DNA of 64,000 nucleotides, from assembly GCF_007748195.1 (NCBI RefSeq), contig NZ_CP037920.1, forward strand, positions 1,655,536-1,719,535, given 5' to 3'. The notes below the pieces were generated by a model. The model made no database searches. It saw nothing but the letters and a program-made list of their open reading frames with translations, and had not been told where the DNA came from. The DNA comes from Gimesia aquarii (lineage in GTDB: Bacteria > Planctomycetota > Planctomycetia > Planctomycetales > Planctomycetaceae). Positions within the stretch are counted from its first letter, which is position 1, and every line of letters starts with the position of its first letter. The position numbers were made by a program, and so were the translations under genes. This document shows, piece by piece, positions 9,110 to 17,640 of this stretch.

Positions 9110-12100
9110 GTGAACGATAATCCAGACAAAGATTTGCCTGAAGACAACACTACCGATCCGACTGAGTCAACCTCTGAAGAAAATTCCATTCCTGAAGAGG
9201 CAAATGAAAAACAGGAAACCGTTGCAGGCCAGCCAGATTCTGGAACAGAGCAAACATCTGAGAGCGACGAAGGGCTTCCAGAGTGGGAGCCATTAACACC
9301 TGAACTGGTTGAAGATGAGGCAATCCGTGGCGATTTTATGTTGCGTTGGGCTGCCATTTTATTGGCTTGTTTATTTGCCGCCACGATTATTTCAGAAACA
9401 CAGACTCTGGTGCACGTCAAAACAGGGCAATATTTAGTCAGCCATGGATTCTGGCCTCCTGCAACCGACGTGTTTTCATATACCGCTATGGATCGCCCCT
9501 GGAATAACAATTCCTGGTTGTTCGATTTAACGCTTTCCGGTGTGTATGGCGTTTTAGGCGATACTGGTTTGAGTTTGTTTAAGATTCTTTTACTGGGCAT
9601 CACTTTTTATGTCATTGTGCATCTTTGTCAGCGGGAGATTTCCACCTGGTGGGGTTCCATTCTCGCTGTGCTGGCATTGATTGCCTGTTTTCCTCAGCTC
9701 ACAGTCACTCCGGAAATCATTACAATTCTGGGTGTGGTGCTTACATTACGTTGCCTGCAGTCCTGGCAGGAACAAAATTCCTCTCGTGCTCTCTGGACTT
9801 TGGTTCCACTTTTTTTAGTGTGGGCCAATTTTGATTCTCGCGTCTTTCTCGGGGTCCTGTTACTGCTGCTATACGTCTTGGGAGAGACTGTTGCGACGAT
9901 AATGAATCGGTCTGTCTTAAATGATGACACCGATTATCAAGCTTTGTGGATGGTCTTCGGGGGCAGTCTGGTTGCCACATTGCTGAATCCAACAGGCTGG
10001 CATTCACTGACAGCAGGGATAACATATTACACCGTTGATTATCCCATTCTGCGCTCCATGTTTGCGGGTACCCTACGGCCGGAAGAGCTTGGTTATTTCT
10101 CAATGACATCTCCGATGTTCTGGCAGTCTCTTAATCACTATACCGTTGCTGCTTTTATTTTGATCTTACTTACCTTTGTCAGCTTTATACTCAATCAGGC
10201 GAAGATGAGCTGGGGGCAATTGTTTGTATTTGTCGGGTTTTGTGGAATGTCGATTCTGGCCAGCCATGAGCTCGTGGTGACGAGTGTTATCTGTGCCATC
10301 TTTGCGAATATGAATTTTCAAGTCTGGTATCGAGATAATTTTCGCCAGACTTATAGCGTGGAAACATCCGAGCTTTTGTTTTCGCGAGGCGGACGTGCCT
10401 TAACAGTACTGACGTTTTTTGCACTGGCCTATTTTGTGGTCAGCGGTCGATTTCAAGGGCAGGCTTCAGTGCGGCATGCAGTCGGTATGGGATTCAGCCC
10501 TGCACTCAACCGATCCATCGAGGGTTATCGCAGTGCTCTCGCTGATTCTTTAGATGATCGACCGTTTCATTTTGTGTTGGGGCAAGGTGATATTTTAATC
10601 TGGCTGGGTCAGAAGTCATTCATCGATAATCGTATCTCTTTATTTGCAGGAACGGGCGAAAATGACCTGATCGATTTGCATGATAAAACACGGCGGGCAT
10701 TGCGAGTTCAACGTGAAGGACAACCGGGAAGTGGAAATTCGGAGGTGTGGAAAAAGACCTTCGATCAATTTGAGGTTACTCATGTTATTCCGCGCTTATC
10801 AGGTATGAATCCTGATTACCGTACGTTTTATGATTTACTCGCGAATCGGGACGATTGGCAGTTAATTGATTTGAATGCTGTCACAGCCGTCTTTTATCGC
10901 ACAGATACGAATGACAAAAATGTGGAAGCCTTCCTGGCTGACCATCCATTTGATTTCAAACAACGAGCATTTCGCGATCAAAAAGACTTCCCGGACTTGC
11001 GGCCTGACTGGGCGCGGCCAAAATCGTTCTACAGCCGTTATTTTTTGCCACAAACACATACTGTGGAGAATGATGTTCAAACGGCCCGTCATTACCTGGG
11101 TCTCATGTCACTGACGGGCAATAACCATGAAATGGCATCAAGCTTTGCCATTCTTGCGATTCAATTGGCGAACCAGGGTTTGATCGAAAACCCCAATAGT
11201 GCCGAAGCTTATCGAATACTCGGTAGCGCTTACGGATATCTGGCAAGTCTCGAATCACAGTTAATGGCACCTCCGGTAGCTCGAAATCAGCAGAGACAAG
11301 CGGTGAGAATTGACCGCATGCGTTATTTTCAAATCTTGCATGCCTATCATCAGTCATTGATTATTGATCCTGATTTTGCTCCGACGCATCTCTTCCTGTT
11401 TGACCTCTATTCAAACATGGGGAAGATCGATCTGGCACATCATGAATTAAAAACGTACCTCGATATGATAGATGGACAGGAACAATTCACAGACGATGAT
11501 TTCGCGCGGCTCCGGGCTTATACCGATCATCTGGAAAAACTCAAAACTCAGATCGACCTGATTACGCAGGAACAAGAGAAGCTGCTTGCGGAAGGTACAG
11601 ACCGTCTACAATTGGCCAGTCAGGCTTACCAGAATGGATTTGTATTATTGGCGAAGCGTCATCTGGATGATCCCGTTTATGTTGCACAAAACCCACTTGC
11701 ACAAAACTTGAAAGCAAGCATTCTGATGGAAGTGGGACAACCTGAAGAAGCACATTCTCAAATGGCACAACTGGAAAGTCTTGCACAAAAAGATCCTCGA
11801 ATTCCCTGGCGTGCACAGGCCGCATTTACCAATTTGGGAAATGGAAACTATCGGACCTGCTTCGATTTGTGGCTACAGGAAATTAGAACGCAAGAAGAAG
11901 CACGGGTCGCTGGTTTACTGCAAACTCTGCCTTTGATTCAGCCTGCTTCCAATAGCTTTTGGCCGACTCAGCATGCTGTTTCGATTATGAACTACCTATA
12001 CGGGCTTTCTCAGCAGCAAGCGCCGCTTAAGCTGAACCTTGCCAAGTGTAAAATCGAAACAGGGCAACCTGAAGATGCCGTTACAATTTTACGCGAAATC

Positions 12101-12253
12101 ATCGAAGAACAGTCAGACAGTCCTTATCGACCAATCGTTCGCTTCTATCTCTATCAGATCACTGGTGAGTTGATCCCGCTTCAGCCAGACGTCCCCGCCG
12201 GACAGTCTGAACCTGAGCAAGACGAACAGCCCTTAGTGGCTCCCAAACCTTAA
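9110..12253 (+). CDS. Large polytopic membrane protein with repeat-rich C-terminal half
   Basis: About 1047 residues from GTG 9110; the frame is open back to a TTG at 9017, so the start is uncertain. The first ~75 residues are acidic and low-complexity (Glu, Ser, Thr, Pro). About ten hydrophobic helices follow to roughly residue 460. An aromatic stretch around NNSWLFDLTLSGVYG recalls the first loop of GT-C glycosyltransferases or Wzy-like proteins. The C-terminal ~400 residues are helical with tandem TPR-like units (AEAYRILGSAYGYLASLE, FAPTHLFLFDLYSNMGKIDLAHHELKTYL is longer than one unit). This resembles planctomycete membrane proteins with TPR tails, and a role in glycan transfer or assembly is only a guess. 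The stop lies a few bases from the convergent ABM gene. Confidence 0.7.
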   Translation: MNDNPDKDLPEDNTTDPTESTSEENSIPEEANEKQETVAGQPDSGTEQTSESDEGLPEWEPLTPELVEDEAIRGDFMLRWAAILLACLFAATIISETQTLVHVKTGQYLVSHGFWPPATDVFSYTAMDRPWNNNSWLFDLTLSGVYGVLGDTGLSLFKILLLGITFYVIVHLCQREISTWWGSILAVLALIACFPQLTVTPEIITILGVVLTLRCLQSWQEQNSSRALWTLVPLFLVWANFDSRVFLGVLLLLLYVLGETVATIMNRSVLNDDTDYQALWMVFGGSLVATLLNPTGWHSLTAGITYYTVDYPILRSMFAGTLRPEELGYFSMTSPMFWQSLNHYTVAAFILILLTFVSFILNQAKMSWGQLFVFVGFCGMSILASHELVVTSVICAIFANMNFQVWYRDNFRQTYSVETSELLFSRGGRALTVLTFFALAYFVVSGRFQGQASVRHAVGMGFSPALNRSIEGYRSALADSLDDRPFHFVLGQGDILIWLGQKSFIDNRISLFAGTGENDLIDLHDKTRRALRVQREGQPGSGNSEVWKKTFDQFEVTHVIPRLSGMNPDYRTFYDLLANRDDWQLIDLNAVTAVFYRTDTNDKNVEAFLADHPFDFKQRAFRDQKDFPDLRPDWARPKSFYSRYFLPQTHTVENDVQTARHYLGLMSLTGNNHEMASSFAILAIQLANQGLIENPNSAEAYRILGSAYGYLASLESQLMAPPVARNQQRQAVRIDRMRYFQILHAYHQSLIIDPDFAPTHLFLFDLYSNMGKIDLAHHELKTYLDMIDGQEQFTDDDFARLRAYTDHLEKLKTQIDLITQEQEKLLAEGTDRLQLASQAYQNGFVLLAKRHLDDPVYVAQNPLAQNLKASILMEVGQPEEAHSQMAQLESLAQKDPRIPWRAQAAFTNLGNGNYRTCFDLWLQEIRTQEEARVAGLLQTLPLIQPASNSFWPTQHAVSIMNYLYGLSQQQAPLKLNLAKCKIETGQPEDAVTILREIIEEQSDSPYRPIVRFYLYQITGELIPLQPDVPAGQSEPEQDEQPLVAPKP

Positions 12254-12260
12254 CGGCCAT

Positions 12261-12569
12261 TCAGGCAGGCTTCAGGATTTTGATCGTAGTTCCTTTCACC
12301 AGATCAGCAACCTGCTCCCGATAAGCCTGCATATGCGGTGCGGCGAGATGTGCTTTGAGTGTCTCCACACTTTCCCACTTTTCCATGACCGTAACAATCT
12401 GATCGCCATTCTTGGCTTGGATGGGGATATCTGTATCTTCGTCGACGGCTGGCCCATATTCAATGCAGCCTTCTTCAGCCAGGACCTGTGGGACTAATTG
12501 ACGAAAGGCTTCCAAAAAGGCAGCCTGTTTTCCTTCTGCTAATTCAATATTCGCAATGACAAAAATCAT
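12261..12569 (-). CDS. Antibiotic biosynthesis monooxygenase (ABM) domain protein
   Basis: 102 residues, a single ferredoxin-like ABM domain: the N-terminal strand IFVIANIELAEGK, a helix with FLEAFRQLVPQVLAEEGCIEY, and the typical EKWESVETLKAHLAAPHMQAY. Relatives include the quinol monooxygenase YgiN and haem-degrading or polyketide-oxidising enzymes; many are uncharacterised stress proteins. AGAGGG lies 7 bases upstream of the ATG. It begins 23 bases after the thioesterase stop and is probably translated from the same mRNA. Confidence 0.86.
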   Translation of the reverse strand: MIFVIANIELAEGKQAAFLEAFRQLVPQVLAEEGCIEYGPAVDEDTDIPIQAKNGDQIVTVMEKWESVETLKAHLAAPHMQAYREQVADLVKGTTIKILKPA

Positions 12570-12592
12570 TTCATTACCCTCTCAGTAGAAGT

Positions 12593-12988
12593 CTAGTTGG
12601 TTGTTTTTAAGCGTTTGACTAACTGGCTGGCTTTGATGATACGTCGTGAATGAACTCCCTTCGCGATCTTTTCCTGACCTGCATATGCTTCAACATTGAA
12701 GCGATACACGGGGGCATCCTGATAGATGAGTCTGGCCGTGCAACTTACAGTGGCGCCAATGGGAGTCGGAGCCAAGTGCTCCACATCCACATGAGTTCCA
12801 ACACTCAGAGACTGATCATCAAGCCATGGTTCCAGAAATTGTAACGCGGCTTGCTCCAGAAACCAAATCAGAGACGGCGTTGATAAGACCGAAATCTCTG
12901 ATTCGTGAGTGAAAGTAATCGCGTGACTTTGTTGCACTTCAAAGGTAATTGTTTTCAATGAGCCAGTTCGCGGAGGCTGATCTAACAT
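12593..12988 (-). CDS. FlK-like thioesterase (hot-dog fold)
   Basis: About 131 residues from ATG 12988; a GTG at 13000 is an alternative start. Three catalytic-type positions of the fluoroacetyl-CoA thioesterase family are recognisable: Thr in LSTPSLI, Glu in FLEQAA and His in DVEHLAPTP, with the typical SVGTHVDVEHLAPTPIG block. Family members hydrolyse small acyl-CoA esters; few are true fluoroacetyl-CoA enzymes, so the substrate is open. The gene starts 14-26 bases after the subtilase stop and is followed after 23 bases by the ABM gene, suggesting a three-gene operon. Confidence 0.83.
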   Translation of the reverse strand: MLDQPPRTGSLKTITFEVQQSHAITFTHESEISVLSTPSLIWFLEQAALQFLEPWLDDQSLSVGTHVDVEHLAPTPIGATVSCTARLIYQDAPVYRFNVEAYAGQEKIAKGVHSRRIIKASQLVKRLKTTN

Positions 12989-13014
12989 CAAAGATCTCAC
13001 TTCTACATCAAGGC

Positions 13015-16000
13015 CTATTGTGAAATTTCAATCGGGATCGAATCGGAAATTCTGGAATCACTGGTGGAAATACTGATGCTCGAGCGAATGAGTTGTTTTG
13101 CCAGGGTTGATTTCACATCTGGAGTCACTGTCACAGGAAGCGTGACTTTGATTTTCGACACACCACCAATTTTTGTGGGGATTTCCAGAGTCGCCTGTGA
13201 GGGACTGCTGTGAGATGTTTTCGCAGCCGAGGCATCAATCAACTTTTTGGGAGCTTTGATCTTCAGGATGTAAACATCCGGTCTGCCAACGGGTAGAATG
13301 CTGAGTTGGAACGCGCCTTCCATCTTTACAGGAATTCCCGGGAAGTAAGCATCGAGCGTGATCGTCCCTTGGCTCTGCTTCAAACCTTCGTCAAAGGGGA
13401 CTGTAAAGAAAGTATCGACCGCCGCATACAGTGTTTCATAAGGTTTACCAGGTTCTGGCCGAGGAATGTTATTAAACGATTTTCCGCGACCTGCGAACGA
13501 TCCCTTATAAGCTTGAACCATTTTGCCATCGGGACCTTTTTTATACAGGCGATGATCAATACGCCCGCTAAAACCTTTGTATTTTTTATCATCGGGTGGA
13601 AATGTCAGCCGCACACTGGTTGTTTTAGATTCTCCACTTTCCGGTCGCCAGTAAGGTATATCAAGTTTGCGGAAGGTGCGATAATTGGCCAGAATCGGGA
13701 ATTTCTCCTGCGGTACCACCCGTGTCAGTCCCCCCAGACTGGCACTCATACTTCGCACTTGCCCTGAGGAGTTTAAGAACGTAACCAGCTTCTCAGATTC
13801 TCTCCCGGAATCAACAGTCGAAATCGCGAGTTTATCGTTTGAAGCATTGAAGCGTTGGGCTTCAATCAGAAGGTCATACTTGGACTCATTGAGCCAGTTA
13901 CCACTGTAGGTACTGACGACAACTTCATGGATCCCCTCTTCTTTTGTTTTCACAGTCAGACTGGCATTTGACCTGTCGCCTCCCAGCTGTGCTGTTTGCT
14001 GAATCACGCGATAGCCAATTTCTTTGCCATCCGGATTAAACACACTGACCAACAAACGTCCTGAACTTTGCGCTTCAAATCCGAGCATGACAGACAGACT
14101 GCTATCGCGTCGTGTGATGGCAATCGGATAACGGTGATAAGCACCGGCTGAGATTGTTTGCTGTGGTACCACAAACGCGGCAACACGGTCAGAATCTCGC
14201 AGAGCGATACCAGGAAGATTCACTTCTGTTTGAAGATCAGATAATTCAATAGGCTTATGAACGACGTCCAGGAAACTGAATTCCCGTTCGCCATGCTGTG
14301 AAACCGTATAATAAGCTAGATAAGTTTTCCCGGTTTCCATTAACTCACGTTTACGAGTACTATAAAAATAGGATTTACTGCTGTTCGAGAGCACAAGAGA
14401 GATCTGATTTCCCTGTGCTTCTTCTTTACCTGGCAAAGCAATAGAAAAAGGAATTTTTTCTTTATTCCCGTTTACATCCAGAGTAGTCACAGTGCCATCA
14501 CTGTTTTGAATTTCCACTTTTTCCAGTTTCACAATGGCAGGTGTATTCTTTAGTAACAGGCTTCCACGATCAGAAACTTCACCATCGATATTCAGATCCA
14601 GGTCGACTTTTTTGTGAGCGGCAATGTTATTGGATCGGTCATAAAGTCGATTAAATTTCGAATAGCGATTGATACTGAATTCTGCAGTTTGTGTTTTGGG
14701 ATTCACCGTTAAATTGGCCAGCCTCAGGAATTCTGGATAGGCTTTGTCGATGTCTATGAGACCCGCCCCCTGTTGGGCATAGGTAAATCCTTTCATACGC
14801 ATCGCTGAATTTTCTAAAGCGAGTCGCATGCTCAAGGCCAATGATGTGAGTGAGTATTTACTGTCTGACGATTTCTTTCGAATGGCCTGGATTTTTTGTT
14901 TTTGTCGCTCCAGCACTTTTTCATATGCTTTATCCGCTTTAACCAATGATAACATGGCCGCGGCTGCACCAGCGGCAATGGGGGAGGACATACTGGTTCC
15001 ATTAAACATACTCGATCCATCTGAATTCAAAGGGGTCGATGAAAGCGCAGAACCAGGGGCAACCACATTCGGACGCATTTCTCCTGTGTAAGACGGGCCT
15101 AATGAGGAAAAGTAAAGTAAGCCGTGTTCGGGAGCATTCACTCCCTCCGCCAGACGATAATGTTCTCTTAATGTGTTGGCAGAAACATGAGCACCCACAA
15201 ACACAGCGGGGCTGGAGCCTGCCAGGCCGTTGATCGTTCGATAACCCGGACCATCATTCGATGCGGATACGAAAAATGTTGTGCCGAACTTTGCTGATAA
15301 ATCCTGAATGAGGATACTCAACGGTCGTTTAAGATAACCTTCGTGACTTCCCAGAGAGATATTTACAACATCGGGGACATAACCTTCGGGATTAAAGAAG
15401 GCCGCGATGATACCACGAATAATCGCCTGATCGGTACAGCTGCGTCCCGAACAGACCTTAATAGACATCAGTTCCGCTTTGGGGGCAGCGCCTTCAATTT
15501 GTACTCCACTACCGGCAACGATCCCAGCGACGTGTGTGCCATGCGACTGTTGATCGAAGGCAATCGTGATTTCTGTGACTTGTTTTTTTGCATCAGGGCG
15601 GAATAACAAGGGATAAGCGATGCGTTTGGTTCGAGAAGGAAATTCCAGCATCGTTTGATAAGGAACTTTCAGACCGTCTCTTTGCATTTTCCGTGCGGTA
15701 TTGAAATCGATGATTGGTGTCTTGGCTTCCTCTTTGCTGAATTTGCCATCCATGTCGACATCAACGAAAGCCAGTGTGTATTCTTTGGGCAGATCTCGTT
15801 TTTCGAGATCCGGTTTTTTAGCAACCAACGGCGCGTCTTTGTCGGTCTCTTTTTTCTCTGTACTTGCCTTTTTCTTTTCTTCTTCCTTCTTCTCTGCTTC
15901 TTTCTTGAAGACCGGATTGGGGATTGAGCCAACGACGACCATTAATTTATCGTCTTTGGTTCCATTTCGATTGATATCGACACCTTCTTTACCGAGGGTG

Positions 16001-16755
16001 GTCCAAATATCTCCTTGCTGAAATCCAAGCTTTTTCTCATCAATATAACCAAAGAAAACATAGTCGTTCTCTTTAATTGTCTCCGGAAGGGCGATGAATT
16101 TACGGGGCTCAATTTCAATTTTTCCATCCAGTTGACGCAGACGGGTTAATTTCATACGGCCCTCACGTGTGGCATCGTTCCAGAAAATGACACGATCCTG
16201 AAATACAGGATGAGTGGTATCAATGCCTGTATCGATAATCGCGACAATGGTACCTTCACCCAGACCTTTGCCGGCGACACGTTTTCTCAGCGCTGGAATT
16301 TTGATGTCATCCAGTGGAACATATAGTGAGTCAAAATCTGCTTCCGGAGCAGCTTTTAGTTCAGTGACTTTTGTGCCTGTTACTTCCGGTTCCGCCTGAG
16401 GAACAATTTTTTCCGGTATAATTTCTTCCATCACACCTGAAGGAAGTTTGAGTGAATCGATGAATTTTTTATCGTTCAGTTTACTTGGCGGAAGGTTCAC
16501 AACCAGAAAGGGAATGTCGTTTCCGATACCCAGATTGGGATCGTAGACAACTTTGCCACCTGCTTTAGTAATCAGTGTTGCGGTTCGTCTGACATCGTTA
16601 ACACGTAACAACAAGGTGAGTTCGGGAGAGCAATCACATAATTCCTGTTTCATTGATTGCGCAGGTGCATCTTGTTGACTTAAATGGATGCAACAGGTCA
16701 CGATTGCGATGATCAGAGAGAAACGTATCAAACTACGACAATTTAAAATATTCAT
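13015..16755 (-). CDS. Giant secreted subtilisin-family (S8) serine protease, TPP II-like
   Basis: 1246 residues, far above a typical 300-400 residue subtilase and close to tripeptidyl-peptidase II in size. A signal peptide (LIIAIVTCCIHLS) leads. The catalytic triad is intact: Asp175 in IIDTGID, His near 402 in SHGTHVAG and Ser near 587 in NGTSMSSP. As in TPP II, there is a long insert between Asp and His. It contains a Lys/Glu-rich stretch at about residues 278-312 and an EF-hand-like VDVDMDGKFSKEEA segment. The C-terminal ~600 residues are beta-rich and probably form accessory domains. Its role is probably degrading or processing proteins outside the cytosol. The thioesterase and ABM genes follow closely. 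Confidence 0.9.
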   Translation of the reverse strand: MNILNCRSLIRFSLIIAIVTCCIHLSQQDAPAQSMKQELCDCSPELTLLLRVNDVRRTATLITKAGGKVVYDPNLGIGNDIPFLVVNLPPSKLNDKKFIDSLKLPSGVMEEIIPEKIVPQAEPEVTGTKVTELKAAPEADFDSLYVPLDDIKIPALRKRVAGKGLGEGTIVAIIDTGIDTTHPVFQDRVIFWNDATREGRMKLTRLRQLDGKIEIEPRKFIALPETIKENDYVFFGYIDEKKLGFQQGDIWTTLGKEGVDINRNGTKDDKLMVVVGSIPNPVFKKEAEKKEEEKKKASTEKKETDKDAPLVAKKPDLEKRDLPKEYTLAFVDVDMDGKFSKEEAKTPIIDFNTARKMQRDGLKVPYQTMLEFPSRTKRIAYPLLFRPDAKKQVTEITIAFDQQSHGTHVAGIVAGSGVQIEGAAPKAELMSIKVCSGRSCTDQAIIRGIIAAFFNPEGYVPDVVNISLGSHEGYLKRPLSILIQDLSAKFGTTFFVSASNDGPGYRTINGLAGSSPAVFVGAHVSANTLREHYRLAEGVNAPEHGLLYFSSLGPSYTGEMRPNVVAPGSALSSTPLNSDGSSMFNGTSMSSPIAAGAAAAMLSLVKADKAYEKVLERQKQKIQAIRKKSSDSKYSLTSLALSMRLALENSAMRMKGFTYAQQGAGLIDIDKAYPEFLRLANLTVNPKTQTAEFSINRYSKFNRLYDRSNNIAAHKKVDLDLNIDGEVSDRGSLLLKNTPAIVKLEKVEIQNSDGTVTTLDVNGNKEKIPFSIALPGKEEAQGNQISLVLSNSSKSYFYSTRKRELMETGKTYLAYYTVSQHGEREFSFLDVVHKPIELSDLQTEVNLPGIALRDSDRVAAFVVPQQTISAGAYHRYPIAITRRDSSLSVMLGFEAQSSGRLLVSVFNPDGKEIGYRVIQQTAQLGGDRSNASLTVKTKEEGIHEVVVSTYSGNWLNESKYDLLIEAQRFNASNDKLAISTVDSGRESEKLVTFLNSSGQVRSMSASLGGLTRVVPQEKFPILANYRTFRKLDIPYWRPESGESKTTSVRLTFPPDDKKYKGFSGRIDHRLYKKGPDGKMVQAYKGSFAGRGKSFNNIPRPEPGKPYETLYAAVDTFFTVPFDEGLKQSQGTITLDAYFPGIPVKMEGAFQLSILPVGRPDVYILKIKAPKKLIDASAAKTSHSSPSQATLEIPTKIGGVSKIKVTLPVTVTPDVKSTLAKQLIRSSISISTSDSRISDSIPIEISQ

Positions 16756-17086
16756 CAGATCCTCAAGCTTTCGAGATCCAGGACCTGTGGCCCCGTATGA
16801 TATCTAAATATGAGTGATTTCAAGAAGTTAGGTAGGCAAACATGCTTTAAATAATTTTTAACATGTTAGATTGCTCTAAACGGTAAGATCTTCCTATCAG
16901 TCCATCTTTTAATATATGACATATTCTGTTGATGCTACTCATATTCTCACATGACAGCAAACCAATGTGAATGCTGGTGAGCAAGGAAAATATGATTTAG
17001 TGATGACTTAGAAAGAACTTAGAAGATCTGACATCCAAATGAACGAAACAGACCTCACACTTTTAAGTTAGGTCATAAACCCATCA
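16756..17086. other. Divergent intergenic region upstream of the subtilase
   Basis: Together with the promoter that follows, this is a 366-bp gap between the divergent subtilase and small membrane protein genes. It is A+T-rich and presumably holds the subtilase promoter and leader. I see no coding frame, structural RNA or strong hairpin in it. Confidence 0.5.
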
Positions 17087-17115
17087 TTGACAAAGCAATA
17101 AACGGAAAATAGTAT
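17087..17115 (+). promoter_or_regulatory. Near-consensus sigma70-type promoter abutting the start codon
   Basis: TTGACA at 17087-17092 is a perfect -35 box. TAGTAT at 17110-17115 is a good -10 box at the ideal 17-base spacing. The ATG of the next gene is at 17122, only 7 bases after the -10 box, where transcription should begin, so the mRNA may have no leader. Confidence 0.65.
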
Positions 17116-17121
17116 CCAGAC

Positions 17122-17427
17122 ATGTTTCAATATGCCCGCCAATCATTGTTATTCGCCTTTTGTACAGTGTTTATGCTGGACATGGCTTTTCTACTGGGCG
17201 GGCCGATTCTCGTTGAGTTTCCTGAGTCGAATCCAGATTGGCTCTATTCTGAGTTGGAGCTGGAAGAAAGTGAAGACTCTGGTGAAGAAGAGACTCTGAT
17301 CCAGGATCTCAAATTCTCGACAGAGATTTCGCTAACGAATCCCCGAATTCAAAATGCTGTTTTCAGTTGCAAAGAATCGGATCGTTATGAAAGGCGTGAT
17401 TCCCGGGGACCTCCTGTCACCTGCTAA
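17122..17427 (+). CDS. Small membrane-anchored or exported hypothetical protein
   Basis: 101 residues. A hydrophobic segment at about residues 8-30 (LLFAFCTVFMLDMAFLLGG) is a signal anchor or signal peptide. A strongly acidic stretch follows (ELELEESEDSGEEE) and then a short polar tail with two Cys. No domain is recognised. No Shine-Dalgarno sequence is present. Instead a strong promoter sits directly upstream, so it may be leaderless, which also supports this ATG. A weak 7-bp hairpin at 17429-17452 follows the stop. Real gene likely, function unknown. Confidence 0.55.
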   Translation: MFQYARQSLLFAFCTVFMLDMAFLLGGPILVEFPESNPDWLYSELELEESEDSGEEETLIQDLKFSTEISLTNPRIQNAVFSCKESDRYERRDSRGPPVTC

Positions 17428-17640
17428 GGAATGCTTGTTTTTCCCAGCATTCAGCCGCTTTTAGTGCTCACTGATTTTTCTGCTGCGCTTTTTTAGACAC
17501 GGTTTTCGATCATTGCAGATCTGGCTTTGATTACTAATCGTAGTTCTACCCAATAATTGCGCTGACTTCTCGTGAGCATTGTCTTCTTCTTTTCTTATCT
17601 GAGATCTATTTACAGACTCATTAATATATGGATGACTTTC

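Noticed and set aside
15655..16021. Phe/Ser-rich plus-strand frames inside the subtilase
   Set aside because: They are the complement of the Lys/Glu-rich linker, which explains the odd composition.
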